Below are positions 8,683 through 17,313 of a stretch of DNA of 64,000 bases, in pieces. The notes under the pieces are model-generated. The model did not search any database, had not been told where the DNA came from, and saw only the letters and a program-made list of their open reading frames with translations. How positions within the stretch are numbered: the first letter of the stretch is position 1; each line of letters opens with the position of its first letter. Source of the stretch: Chloroflexota bacterium (lineage in GTDB: Bacteria > Chloroflexota > UBA11872 > VXOZ01); assembly GCA_012270555.1 (NCBI GenBank), contig JAAXIC010000003.1:1-64000 (forward strand), read 5' to 3'. The position numbers and the translations under genes are program-made.

Positions 8683-9720
8683 CTACGGCAACATCACGAC
8701 GCGGTCGTCGCGAGCCGCCTCGTAGAAGGCGAGGCAGACGGCCAGATTTGTCCGTCCGTCCTCAACCGTAGCCGGTAGCGGTGTGCCGTCCAGCACGAAA
8801 TCTACCATCGCACCAATGCTGCCCGCGCCTGCATCTCGCACAGCATCGGAGAGCACCCAGCCCTGCCAGGGCGCGAAATTGCCCCGCACAGCCAGCTTGC
8901 CGGAAATGCCGTCGGTGGCGATCTGCCCTTCGGTGCCGACGAGGTGAAAGGCGTGCATGCCGGAATCCGGGCCGCTCGACCACGTGACCTCCAGCGTTGC
9001 CACCACACCGTTGTCAAAGGTGAGGGTCGCCACGCCAAAGTCCTCAAGCGGAATATCCTTGTGGACCAGGTTCGCGGTGGCCCCGGTAACGCGGACAACC
9101 TCAGCCCCGAGCAATTTGCACAGCATGTGGATGTCGTAGATGGAATGATCGATCCAGCCGCCGCCGGGGGCTTGGCTTGCATCCAACCACCACGTGCGCT
9201 CTACGTGCACGCCGGGCCACTCCTGGGTGGGCAAGCCGCCCCGCCGGATGGACGTGGCACTGATGGGACGCCCGATGCGGCCTTCCTGCAGCCACTGCGC
9301 GTACTGCTGCGCCGCGCCGCCGCTGGTTTGTATTGCTTCCAACGGATAGAATCCAACCCCGGCCTTCTCTACTGCCGCGACCACCCCATCGGCGGCGTCC
9401 AGCGTGAGGGCCATAGGTTTGACACAGATGATGTGCTTGCCGTGGCGCGCCGCCTCCTCACACAGCGCGGGAGCTTCCGCCGTGGTGCACGCCGCCACGA
9501 CCACGTCCACGTCATCCCGCCGCACAATGGCGTGGTAATCATCAGCCGTAAAGGGGATGTCATAGTCCCGCGCGATCGCATCCAAATACGCCGTCTTGCG
9601 ATGCGCCGCCGCCGTCACCACCGCATTGTCATTGCTGGCGATGCCCCGCAGCGCCGCAAAACCGGCATACCAGTGGTCCATCCCCGCAATGCCAAAGCGC
9701 ACATTTGCTGGTGCCGCCAT
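8683..9720 (-). CDS. Gfo/Idh/MocA family oxidoreductase
   Basis: A 345-residue NAD(P)-dependent dehydrogenase family protein acting on sugars or polyols. The N-terminal Rossmann fold begins VRFGIAGMDHWYAGF. A CVKPMALTLDAADG segment stands where most members have EKP, so the usual glutamate is replaced by valine while the lysine is kept. The C-terminal half carries the alpha/beta substrate domain, with GGWIDHSIYDIHMLCKLLG containing the conserved D-x-x-x-H-x-x pattern. GGGAG lies 5 bp before the ATG. There is no operon partner, since the next minus-strand gene is 180 bp upstream. The substrate is not predictable. Confidence 0.85.
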   Translation of the reverse strand: MAAPANVRFGIAGMDHWYAGFAALRGIASNDNAVVTAAAHRKTAYLDAIARDYDIPFTADDYHAIVRRDDVDVVVAACTTAEAPALCEEAARHGKHIICVKPMALTLDAADGVVAAVEKAGVGFYPLEAIQTSGGAAQQYAQWLQEGRIGRPISATSIRRGGLPTQEWPGVHVERTWWLDASQAPGGGWIDHSIYDIHMLCKLLGAEVVRVTGATANLVHKDIPLEDFGVATLTFDNGVVATLEVTWSSGPDSGMHAFHLVGTEGQIATDGISGKLAVRGNFAPWQGWVLSDAVRDAGAGSIGAMVDFVLDGTPLPATVEDGRTNLAVCLAFYEAARDDRVVMLP

Positions 9721-9898
9721 AAGTCTCCCGTTCCTGGCTATGCTTCCGCGCGATTCTTCTCCGTATACCGTACTATACCGAGTGACACAGTGCTAATCAT
9801 TCGCGTCAGCCGGCTTGTCACTGGCATAGAAACATGCTGCGGCATTGAATGGCTGCTTCCTTGCTGCCGATACGTCTAGAATCTGCAAGCCGTCTCCA

Positions 9899-10972
9899 TC
9901 AGTCTTCCCTGTCCCAGTAATCCACGGCCTTTTCCTTGTGGAAGATGCGGCGCACGCCGCGCAAGTTCACCTTGTTGGAGTCGGGGTATTCGCTGACATC
10001 ACTCGGCACCACGTTGCTCAGGAGTAAGAGTGTGCACGGTTCCGTGCCCTCGTTCACGTACGTGTGATCTCCGTTGGGCCCGGGCGGAAGCGCGACAAAG
10101 TCACCTTTGCGCAGGGCCACGTTGCCCCGCGACGTCCGCATGGTGCATGTGCCGTCCAGCACCACGCCGAGTTCTTCTTCAAAGTAGTGAAAGTGCAGCG
10201 GAAACGCCTTGCGGCCCGGAGCGAGGCGGATTACCTGATAACCTAAGTGCCGCGCGCCAATCAGCGGATCGATGTTCTTGAAATCGTAGCCGAAATCGCC
10301 GGGCGCCTGCCGTGTTTCCCACCATTCAATCTCATCCAAATTGATGCGGTTGATGTAGATGTCCGTGCGCGCCTCCAGCATGGCGATCAGCGCGTCGCGG
10401 GCGCCGCTCAGGATCGAGTGGCCGTCGCCGAGCAGCAACGCGTCGAGTTGCGGGACGAATAGCAGCTTGCGGAGTTGCAGCGCCGCTTTGGCCGGGTCGG
10501 CCACCGCCGGTTCCGCGCCGAGCATCAGTGAGCCCACAGGATGTCCCCACACGTAGTCGCCGATGAAGGCCACACTGTCGTCACGCCAGAGCAGCGCGAT
10601 TTCACCCGGACTCTTGCCGTGTGCCAGGTGCAGCACCCGCAGATCGGGCACGATCTCCTCGCCGTCGGTCACGGTGCGGTCTACCGTCAGTTCAAATAGC
10701 GGCGCGTCGGCCTCGTGCGCCACGATCTGCGCGCCGGTGCGCTCTTTGAAAGCTACCGCATCCCGTTCATGGTCGCGGTTTGTCAGAACGATGAGGGCCG
10801 CGCCGCCGAGCGCGTTCAGTTGGGCCGCATCACTAGCGCTCATGGGCACCGGATCGATGAGGATGTTGCCTTCCTTTCGCACCCAGAGAAAGCCGTTGAA
10901 GTCGAATTGCTTCTCCTCGTTGAAGACCGACCACGTGTAGAGATCGTCGAACATCACCCGCTTCACTGCCAT
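9899..10972 (-). CDS. Metallo-beta-lactamase-fold / cupin fusion protein
   Basis: A 357-residue two-domain protein. Residues 1 to ~215 resemble a metallo-beta-lactamase fold: LIDPVPMS, LAHGKSPGEIAL, FIGDYVWGHPVGSL and LLLGDGHSIL match the later metal-site motifs. The usual HxHxDH box is replaced by LTNRDHERDAVAF, so the metal site is degenerate. Residues ~245-335 form a cupin with PLHFHYFEEELGVVLDG and GDFVALPPGPNGDHTYVN, which keeps a His-His-Glu type metal site. The ATG at 10972 has GGAG only 2 bp away. A GTG at 10966 is better spaced and may be the true start. The function is unknown: one half may sense or bind and the other act as hydrolase or isomerase. Confidence 0.75.
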   Translation of the reverse strand: MAVKRVMFDDLYTWSVFNEEKQFDFNGFLWVRKEGNILIDPVPMSASDAAQLNALGGAALIVLTNRDHERDAVAFKERTGAQIVAHEADAPLFELTVDRTVTDGEEIVPDLRVLHLAHGKSPGEIALLWRDDSVAFIGDYVWGHPVGSLMLGAEPAVADPAKAALQLRKLLFVPQLDALLLGDGHSILSGARDALIAMLEARTDIYINRINLDEIEWWETRQAPGDFGYDFKNIDPLIGARHLGYQVIRLAPGRKAFPLHFHYFEEELGVVLDGTCTMRTSRGNVALRKGDFVALPPGPNGDHTYVNEGTEPCTLLLLSNVVPSDVSEYPDSNKVNLRGVRRIFHKEKAVDYWDRED

Positions 10973-11124
10973 CGCTCCTTGCTTGCGCTGAGATTGTCAG
11001 GGTACATGGTATACTGAACCACCACTTGACGGAGAGCCGCCCAATGGCGTGTGCTTTTGTTCGCTGGCTATCGCAACTCTCGTCGTTGACCCTGGACTGC
11101 TCACTGAATCTGCAAGAGGCAAAT

Positions 11125-11175
11125 GTAGAAAGTACGTTCGTGCTGAGCTTGTCGAAGTATGAACGTACTTTCTAC
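11125..11175. repeat. Long inverted repeat, 15-bp perfect arms
   Basis: Arms GTAGAAAGTACGTTC (11125-11139) and its exact complement (11161-11175) enclose 21 bp reading GTGCTGAGCTTGTCGAAGTAT. The core belongs to the CGTTCGTGCTGAG...TCGAAGTATGAACG family, which also occurs near 17380, 29505, 35640 and 48430. It has no T run, so it is classed as a repeat and not a terminator. Confidence 0.7.
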
Positions 11176-11217
11176 TTGACTGGAGCGACACACTGAACCT
11201 GCCCTGAATGCGACCCC

Positions 11218-12258
11218 ATGGAATTGCTTAACTCGGATTCCCTCCCACCACATCTTGCCAATGAAGACACCCTGGAAGAGTTGCTCTCGCGCCCCAGCCA
11301 GCCGTTGATCGACGACCTAGAGCGGCTTGACGGTGACATACTTATTCTCGGCGTCGGCGGCAAAGTGGGGCCGACACTGGCGCGTCTTGCCAAACGCGCC
11401 GCTCCCACGAAACGCATCGTCGGCGTGGCGCGCTTTAGCGATCCCGAAGTACGGAAGCGCCTCGAGGCCTGGGGTGTCGAGACCATTGCCTGCGACCTCT
11501 TGGACCGCGCGGCGGTGGCCGCTTTGCCATGCTTGCCCAACGTCATCTACATGGCGGGCAAGAAGTTCGGCACGGCGGACGATCCGGCTTTCACATGGGC
11601 CATGAACACGCATGTGCCGGCCATTGTGGCCGAGACGTTTGCGCAATCCCGCATCACGGCCTTCTCAACGCTCTGCGTGTATCCCTACGCGCCAGTTAAC
11701 GGGGAGGGGTGGGAGGAAGCGGTAGCGCCGGAGCCGGTGGGCGAGTATGCCAACTCCTGTGTCGGTCGCGAGCGCATCTTTCAATACTTCTCACAGCAGC
11801 ACGGCACGCCGGGCCGCCTGCTCCGGCTCAACTACGCCATCGACATGCGCTACGGTGTGCTCCATGACGTGGCCCGCTGGGTGCGTGCCGGCGAGCCTGT
11901 GCCGCTGACCATGGGGCACGTGAACGTCATCTGGCAAGGCGACGCCAGCAGCCAAGCCCTGCGCGCGCTGCTGCACTGCACCACCCCCACAAGCCCAGTG
12001 AACATCGGCGGGCCTGAAGCCACGAGCATCCGCGCCCTGGCCCACGCCTTCGGCGAGCGCTTCAACCAGACACCGCGATTCGTCGGCGCCGAGGCGGACA
12101 CCGCTTGGATCAACAGCACCGCCCAAGCACAGCAGCTTTTTGGCCGCCCCATTGTACCCCTGGAGACGATGATCGACTGGACCGCCGACTGGAGCGAGCG
12201 CGGCCTGCCAGCCTACACAAAACCAACGCACTTTGAAGTCCGCGACGGTAGGTTCTAG
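11218..12258 (+). CDS. NAD-dependent epimerase/dehydratase family protein (atypical SDR)
   Basis: A 346-residue extended short-chain dehydrogenase. The nucleotide-binding strand reads DILILGVGGKVGPTLARL (GxGGxxG at about residues 46-51), followed by ACDLLDRAAV and VIYMAGKKFG. The catalytic YxxxK box appears as YANSCVGRERIF, so the tyrosine is present but the lysine position holds cysteine. This argues against ordinary epimerase chemistry. The C-terminal part (VNIGGPEATSIRALAHAFGE) matches the substrate domain of sugar-nucleotide epimerases. No good ribosome site precedes the ATG. It may act as a reductase with altered mechanism or as a binding protein. Confidence 0.75.
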   Translation: MELLNSDSLPPHLANEDTLEELLSRPSQPLIDDLERLDGDILILGVGGKVGPTLARLAKRAAPTKRIVGVARFSDPEVRKRLEAWGVETIACDLLDRAAVAALPCLPNVIYMAGKKFGTADDPAFTWAMNTHVPAIVAETFAQSRITAFSTLCVYPYAPVNGEGWEEAVAPEPVGEYANSCVGRERIFQYFSQQHGTPGRLLRLNYAIDMRYGVLHDVARWVRAGEPVPLTMGHVNVIWQGDASSQALRALLHCTTPTSPVNIGGPEATSIRALAHAFGERFNQTPRFVGAEADTAWINSTAQAQQLFGRPIVPLETMIDWTADWSERGLPAYTKPTHFEVRDGRF

Positions 12259-12423
12259 CCGGCTGCAAGAGGAGGCTATCTCGCTAGAATTCCGTTAAGA
12301 TGTTCTAGAGAGGGCTGTAAGCGCCTCGTTGCGTTCCGTGACCTGGGAAGCGACGGGCGACCACACACCAAAACAGGCACTATCCTGAGAGCACACCCTG
12401 CACACGTAGAACGGAGTCCTTCT

Positions 12424-12894
12424 ATGGCAGACACAACCCCTCCAAAGCGCATCCTCGTAGTCGGCGGCCCCAACCTCAACCTCTTCGGCCGCCGCCAGCC
12501 GGAGATCTACGGCACAGTGACGCTGAAGCAAATTCATGAACAGGTGACGAAAGAGGCCGAAAGGCTTGGCTTCGACTGCATCTGTTTTCAATCCAACCAC
12601 GAGGGCGCGGTGCTCGACTTCCTCCACGAGAACATCGACAACGCCCAGGGCGCATTGCTAAACCCGGCCGGCTTAACCCAATACAGCCCGTCGCTCTTCG
12701 ATGCGCTGAAGGCCATGCCGTTCCCCGTGATCGAGGTGCACCTCTCCAATCTATACGCGCGGGAGGCCTGGCGCGGCCACTCCATCATCTCCGCAGCGGC
12801 CCGCGGCGTAGTGCAGGGCTTCGGCTGGTACGGCTACATCGTGGCGTTGTACGGCCTGGTGGGGCTGATCAATGAGGTGCAGCCAGAGGTGTAA
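12424..12894 (+). CDS. aroQ: Type II 3-dehydroquinate dehydratase-like protein
   Basis: A 156-residue protein of the type II dehydroquinase family (shikimate pathway, 3-dehydroquinate to 3-dehydroshikimate). GGPNLNLFGRRQPEIYG contains the catalytic loop with arginine and tyrosine, FQSNHEGAVLDFLHE and VIEVHLSNLYAREAWR carry the second conserved histidine, and IISAAARGVVQGFGWYGY closes the family pattern. The otherwise conserved NPxxxTHxS box reads NPAGLTQYSPSL, so the first active-site histidine is replaced by glutamine. GGAG is 8 bp before the ATG. Either activity tolerates this change or the protein acts on another substrate. No other shikimate gene is nearby. Confidence 0.8.
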   Translation: MADTTPPKRILVVGGPNLNLFGRRQPEIYGTVTLKQIHEQVTKEAERLGFDCICFQSNHEGAVLDFLHENIDNAQGALLNPAGLTQYSPSLFDALKAMPFPVIEVHLSNLYAREAWRGHSIISAAARGVVQGFGWYGYIVALYGLVGLINEVQPEV

Positions 12895-12967
12895 GGGTTC
12901 GCTCTGCCCGCACCACTTCGCCCTGCGGCCACCCCCTCCGTCGCTAACCGGACACTCCACCCGTCAC

Positions 12968-12998
12968 TCCGCCGGTAGCGCAGGTTTGTAACCTGCGT
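12968..12998. repeat. GGTAGCGCAGGTTTGTAACCTGCG palindromic repeat
   Basis: GCAGGTT and AACCTGC form a short hairpin (GGTAGCGCAGGTTTGTAACC then TGCG). Other copies lie near 8518, 34273 and 63755, all in gene-free DNA. Confidence 0.6.
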
Positions 12999-13057
12999 CC
13001 GATGCCTGAAGCACAGCGAAACGCAGAAAAGATGGATTCCCGCTCTGGCAATTGGTT

Positions 13058-13085
13058 GTAGGGGCACGATATATCGTGCCCCTAC
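13058..13085. repeat. 28-bp perfect palindrome GTAGGGGCACGAT/ATCGTGCCCCTAC (copy 1)
   Basis: A self-complementary 28-bp element with centre ATAT. It lies just beyond the stop of the SDR gene. Five copies exist in the window (13058, 13935, 49714, 54852, 60646), always outside genes. Confidence 0.85.
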
Positions 13086-13102
13086 GGAATTTCGCAACGA
13101 CT

Positions 13103-13897
13103 TTACCGCCACACGGGGCCTTTGTCGAACATGCCGGGTTGCTGTTGGGCGCCATCCACCGAGATATTCGTGCCGTTGATCCAGCTTCCGGCGGGAGACG
13201 CGACGAATACGACTGCGCGCGCCACTTCCTCGGCGGTGCCCAAGCGGCCCAATGGATACTCCTCGACCGCAAACTTTCCGAAGCCCTCAGGGTCTTCATG
13301 CTGACGCTGCGCCCAACCGCCGCCGGGAAACAGTATCGAGCCGGGACTGACCGTATTCACGCGGATGTTGTCCGGCCCCAGTTCCATGGCCAACGCGCCG
13401 CTGACAAAGACCTCTGCCGCTTTCGCCGCGCCGTACTGGCTGCCCGGCGCGGGCTTCAGGCCCGAGATGGACGAGATGATGACGATAGAGCCGCGTTGTC
13501 GTTTGCGCATGTGCGGCACGGCGGCACGGGACGTGCGCACCGCGTGAAAGAGGTTCAGGTCGAAGGTATCGAACCACTCCTCGTCCGTGGAGCCCATGAG
13601 CCCTTTGCCCACCGAGCCGCCAACGTTGTTGACGAGAATGTCAATACCGCCCAGCGCGTCGGCGCTCGCAGCGATGAACGCCTCTACTTCGTCACGTTTG
13701 GTCACGTCCACCGCCATACTGAAGGCGTTGACGCCACAGGCACGGATCTCTGCCAGCGTTTTTTCCAAGGTCTCGCTGCCGCGGGCGCAGATGGCGACGT
13801 CCGCCCCTTCCTCCGCGAACGTGAGCGCCGTCGCCCGGCCAATACCCCTACTGCCGCCGGTGACGACGGTAACTTTGCCCTTAAGCCCAAGATCCAT
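13103..13897 (-). CDS. SDR family oxidoreductase (3-oxoacyl-ACP reductase-like)
   Basis: A 264-residue classical short-chain dehydrogenase. TGGSRGIGRATAL (TGxxxGxG cofactor loop), NNVGGSVGKG (NNAG equivalent), the catalytic serine in IVIISSISG and YGAAKAA (YxxxK) are all visible, followed by VNTVSPGSI. The frame runs on to 14044, but the extra residues come from the palindromic repeat at 13935. The ATG at 13897 (MDLGLKGKVTVVTGG) has AAGGA upstream and is chosen. The physiological substrate (fatty acyl-ACP, sugar or other alcohol) cannot be told from sequence. The two flanking copies of the same palindrome give it the look of a cassette. Confidence 0.9.
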   Translation of the reverse strand: MDLGLKGKVTVVTGGSRGIGRATALTFAEEGADVAICARGSETLEKTLAEIRACGVNAFSMAVDVTKRDEVEAFIAASADALGGIDILVNNVGGSVGKGLMGSTDEEWFDTFDLNLFHAVRTSRAAVPHMRKRQRGSIVIISSISGLKPAPGSQYGAAKAAEVFVSGALAMELGPDNIRVNTVSPGSILFPGGGWAQRQHEDPEGFGKFAVEEYPLGRLGTAEEVARAVVFVASPAGSWINGTNISVDGAQQQPGMFDKGPVWR

Positions 13898-13934
13898 GTG
13901 ATTGCCATCCTTTCCGCAATCGTTAGGGGTCTTC

Positions 13935-13962
13935 GTAGGGGCACGACATGTCGTGCCCCTAC
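13935..13962. repeat. 28-bp palindrome, copy 2 (centre CATG)
   Basis: GTAGGGGCACGA-CATG-TCGTGCCCCTAC. It is identical to copy 1 except that the centre is CATG in place of TATA. The change keeps perfect symmetry, so two compensating base changes have occurred. Confidence 0.85.
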
Positions 13963-14092
13963 GAGCCGAAAACAGTGCCGTCACACCCGTTTTTCCCGCG
14001 CACGCTCGCCTCCGCGCGGGGAGCCTTGGTCCGGGGGAATCCACCTTATCCGTAACTACCTAAATTCAGGCCACTACACGCACACGCGAACA

Positions 14093-14197
14093 CCCTGGAC
14101 TCCGGCTTCCGCCGGAGTGACGGATTAGACCAGCGCCTCTCGTCATTGCGTTCACCCTTCGACAGGCTCAGAGCCTGCCCCGTACTTGATACGGGGG
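14093..14197. repeat. Two adjacent dispersed repeats downstream of leuB
   Basis: 14093-14123 is the CTGGACTCCGGC/GCCGGAGTGACGG variant. 14150-14197 holds CCTTCGACAGGCTCAGAGCC followed by TGCCCCGTACTTGATACGGGG, a composite also seen near 46490 and 48360. Confidence 0.6.
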
Positions 14198-14214
14198 CGA
14201 ACGGCCTAGCTACG

Positions 14215-15294
14215 TTACCCAATCCGTTCCAGCACTGCCTCTCCCATCGCTTCCGTGCCGACCGCGCGCTCGCCGGACGCGCCGCGTGCCAGGTCGGGCG
14301 TGCGGAGTCCGGCTGCCAGCACGTCTTCCACGGCGCTTTCCACTGCCGCGGCCTCCTGCTCCAGGCCCAGAGAGTGGCGCAGCAGCATGGCAACGGAAAG
14401 GATTGCCGCCAGGGGATTCGCCTTGTCCTGGCCGACGATGTCCGGGGCCGTGCCGTGCACCGGCTCGTAGAGGCCGCGCCGCCCGCGGCCCAGGCTGGCG
14501 CTCGGCAGCATGCCCAGACTGCCCGCCAGCACCGAGGCCTCGTCGGACAAGATGTCCCCAAACATGTTTTCGGTCACCAGCACGTCGAACCGGCGGGGGT
14601 CGTTGATGAGGTGCATGGCGCAGGCGTCCACCAGGATGTGTTCCACCGTTACGTCGGGGTAGTCCTCGGCCACCTGCTCCGCGATTTCGCGCCATAAGCC
14701 GCTGCTCGCCAGCACGTTCGCTTTATCCACTGACGCCAGTTGCTTGCGGCGCTGGCGGGCGAGGTCAAAGCCCAAGCGGATGATGCGTTCCATCTCGCCG
14801 CTCGTGTAGGTGAGCGTATCTTTCACCCGAATGCCCCGCTTGTTGGCGCTCCGCCCGCGCGGGCGGCCAAAGTAAAGCCCGCCGGTGAGTTCGCGCAGGA
14901 CCAGGAGATCGGTGCCTTCCACGATCTCGCGCCGCAGCGGCGAGGACTCCACCAGCGCGTCAATCGCCTTCACCGGGCGCAGGTTGGCATAGAGGCGCAG
15001 CTCCTTGCGTAAACGCAGCAGTCCGTATTCAGGACGCGCTTCCGGCGGCCCGACGTCCCATTTGGGGCCGCCCACCGCGCCGACGAGGATGGCGTCGGCC
15101 TGCTTGCAAAGAGCGAGCGAGGCATCCGGCAAGGGCGAGCCGCTCGCGTCGATGGCGTTGCCGCCGATGCTCCCTTCACTCACCCGAAACGTGTGCCCAT
15201 ACGCATCCGCCACGTGCTGGAGCACGCGCGCACCCCAAGCTGTTACTTCCACGCCAATCCCGTCGCCGGGCAAAACCGCAATGTGCGCTCTCAT
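14215..15294 (-). CDS. leuB: 3-isopropylmalate dehydrogenase
   Basis: A 359-residue leucine-biosynthesis enzyme that oxidises and decarboxylates 3-isopropylmalate with NAD. It begins [15 protein letters not shown] and contains [48 protein letters not shown], the metal-binding [30 protein letters not shown] and the NAD-binding [19 protein letters not shown]. The frame extends to 15333, but the ATG at 15294 has GGAG upstream and starts the conserved sequence. No leuA, leuC or leuD is adjacent. The next gene (rnj) is divergent, with a 360-bp gap holding a transposase remnant. Confidence 0.95.
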   Translation of the reverse strand: MRAHIAVLPGDGIGVEVTAWGARVLQHVADAYGHTFRVSEGSIGGNAIDASGSPLPDASLALCKQADAILVGAVGGPKWDVGPPEARPEYGLLRLRKELRLYANLRPVKAIDALVESSPLRREIVEGTDLLVLRELTGGLYFGRPRGRSANKRGIRVKDTLTYTSGEMERIIRLGFDLARQRRKQLASVDKANVLASSGLWREIAEQVAEDYPDVTVEHILVDACAMHLINDPRRFDVLVTENMFGDILSDEASVLAGSLGMLPSASLGRGRRGLYEPVHGTAPDIVGQDKANPLAAILSVAMLLRHSLGLEQEAAAVESAVEDVLAAGLRTPDLARGASGERAVGTEAMGEAVLERIG

Positions 15295-15420
15295 GTACTT
15301 CTCCACACTGTGCTTGCTGGCGGGGCAACGCACCCCGCGCTCTACGTGCTAAGCCTGCTATGCTTGCCTGACAATCTTCTCCACTTACGCGTAGTAGTCC
15401 TCAGCGGGGGACAAGCCCCG

Positions 15421-15654
15421 CTACGTTACTTCCACGTGACCATCCGCCAGGAACTTCACCATCATGCTACGTTCCCCCATAGTACCCAGCGCCGTGGAAG
15501 AACACCAGAGCAGCACGGCTTGAGGCGTTTTCACTTCCTTGACGCACCGCACTGGCAAGTCCATCATGATGGTGGGCATTGCGACGAACCCAACCGAACA
15601 AACCCAAACCTCGGTCTCCCCAAGAATAATCTCGACACACATACCCTCCACCTT
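15421..15654 (-). pseudogene. C-terminal remnant of a DDE-type transposase
   Basis: The minus strand reads ...VEIILGETEVWVCSVGFVA, then DLPVRCVKEVKTPQAVLLWC and FLADGHVEVT before a stop at 15421. The order VE(x)nW, then pVR-V, PQA-LL and finally VEVT resembles the end of the catalytic domain in IS701/ISNCY-like DDE transposases, where the last piece normally reads RWxVEVTFxE. The fragment stops right after VEVT, at a GCGGGG...CCCCGC repeat, and its upstream part runs into the 5' end of rnj. No start, no DDE triad and no terminal repeats remain. The family call rests on remembered motif order and is moderate at best. Confidence 0.45.
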
Positions 15655-17313
15655 ATGCCAGACGACAAGAAACTTCGCATCATCCCCCTGGGCGGCTTGG
15701 GCGAAATTGCCAAGAACTGCATGGTGCTGGAATACGGCGACGATATCGTCCTCATCGACGCCGGCGTGATGTTTCCCGAAGACGAGATGCTGGGCATCGA
15801 CCTGGTGATTCCCGATATCTCGTATTTGGAAGACAAGCGGGACCGCATCCGAGCCATCATCATCACCCACGGGCACGAGGACCATACCGGCTCGCTGCCC
15901 TACTTCCTGCGCTCCATCAACGCGCCCATCTACGCCACGCGGCTCACGCTCGGCCTGCTGGAGGTGAAGCTCAAGGAGCACGGCCTAGATGAAAAAGTAA
16001 GCATGCGGGAAATTGCGCCCGGCGATCAGATCACGCTCGGGCCGTTCCGCTTCGAGTTCTTCCACATGTGCCACAGCATCCCCGATGGCGTCGGCATGGC
16101 GATCTATACCCCCGTCGGGCTGGTGGTCCACTCCGGCGACTTCAAGTTCGATTACACACCGGTAGACGGCGAGCTCTCCGACATTTGGCGACTGGCGAAG
16201 TATGCCCAGGAAGGCGTGCGCCTGCTGCTCTCTGATAGCACCCGCGCCGACCGGCCCGGCTACACGCCGTCCGAGCGCGTGATCTACGACTGCTTCGCGG
16301 AAGTCTTTTCGGAGGCCCGGGGCCGCATCATCGTCACCACGTTCGCCTCGCTGATCTACCGCGTGCAGCAGGTGGTGGACATTGCCGACGAGTTCAACCG
16401 CAGCGTCTGCGTGACCGGTCGGAACATGGTGCAGAACGTGAATATGGCGATGCAGTTGGGGTATCTGGACGTGCCGGCAAACATGCTCGTGCGTCCGGAC
16501 CGCCTGCATGAATTCAATACCGATGAGGTCGTCATCATTACCACGGGCAGCCAGGGCGAGCCAACCTCCGCCTTGGGCCGCATCGCGAACCGCGACCATC
16601 GTCAAATAAACGTGGAGACGGACGATACGGTCATCATCTCTGCCAGCCCCATCCCGGGCAACGAGGCGCTGGTGGGAAAGACCATCGATAAGCTCTTCCG
16701 CCAGGGGGCCGACGTCCTCTACGACAGAGTGGCAAACGTCCACGTCTCCGGTCACGGCGCGCAGGAAGAGCTCAAGACGCTCATCAGCATCTTGCGTCCG
16801 GAAGCGTTCATTCCCATCCACGGCGGGTACCAGCACCTCATGCACCACGCGCGCTTGGCAGGCGAGATCGGCGTGGACAGCGAGAACATCATCGTTGCCG
16901 AGGACGGCGACATCATCGAACTGACCGCGGACGAAATCCGCAAAGTTGACCGCGTGCAGGCCGGCTATGTGTTCGTGGACGGCCTCGGCGTGGGCGACGT
17001 GAGCGAGAGCGTCCTCCGCGACCGCCAGCACCTCTCCCAGGGCGGCATCTTCATCGTGGTCGTCGCCATCGACCGGGAGACCGGGCACGTGCTCTCGGGT
17101 CCCGACATCATTGCGCGCGGCTTCATGCAAGAGGGTCTGGAGATGCTGATTGAAAAAGCCCGGCACCGCTTGTATAATAACTTGGAAGCCGATCTCGGCC
17201 CCCGGGCGGAGATTCGCCAAGTCCAAGAACGCATCCGCGACGTGGTTTCCACGTTCCTCTACGCCGAAACCCGCCGCAGACCGATGATCCTCCCCGTTGT
17301 GACCGAAGTCTAA
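15655..17313 (+). CDS. rnj: Ribonuclease J
   Basis: A 552-residue metallo-beta-lactamase/beta-CASP nuclease with 5'-exo and endoribonuclease activity in RNA decay and rRNA processing. LRIIPLGGLGEIAKNCMVLEYG starts the family pattern. The zinc box is ITHGHEDHTGSLPYFL, followed by HSGDFKFDYTP, the beta-CASP motifs SDSTRADRPGYT and TTFASLIYRVQQ, GSQGEPTSALGRIA, VHVSGHGAQEEL and FIPIHGGYQHLMHHA. The length matches the usual ~555. The ATG at 15655 (MPDDKKLRII) lacks a clear Shine-Dalgarno sequence and lies at the edge of a transposase remnant, so the native 5' end may have been altered. Confidence 0.95.
   Translation: MPDDKKLRIIPLGGLGEIAKNCMVLEYGDDIVLIDAGVMFPEDEMLGIDLVIPDISYLEDKRDRIRAIIITHGHEDHTGSLPYFLRSINAPIYATRLTLGLLEVKLKEHGLDEKVSMREIAPGDQITLGPFRFEFFHMCHSIPDGVGMAIYTPVGLVVHSGDFKFDYTPVDGELSDIWRLAKYAQEGVRLLLSDSTRADRPGYTPSERVIYDCFAEVFSEARGRIIVTTFASLIYRVQQVVDIADEFNRSVCVTGRNMVQNVNMAMQLGYLDVPANMLVRPDRLHEFNTDEVVIITTGSQGEPTSALGRIANRDHRQINVETDDTVIISASPIPGNEALVGKTIDKLFRQGADVLYDRVANVHVSGHGAQEELKTLISILRPEAFIPIHGGYQHLMHHARLAGEIGVDSENIIVAEDGDIIELTADEIRKVDRVQAGYVFVDGLGVGDVSESVLRDRQHLSQGGIFIVVVAIDRETGHVLSGPDIIARGFMQEGLEMLIEKARHRLYNNLEADLGPRAEIRQVQERIRDVVSTFLYAETRRRPMILPVVTEV

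Noticed and set aside
13058-13962. Composite transposon bounded by two copies of the 28-bp palindrome around the SDR gene
   Set aside because: The element is a self-contained palindrome found singly elsewhere. No transposase or target-site duplication is visible, so a mobile cassette cannot be claimed.
15985-17226. 413-codon minus-strand frame opposite rnj
   Set aside because: Shadow of RNase J, whose motifs are all on the plus strand.
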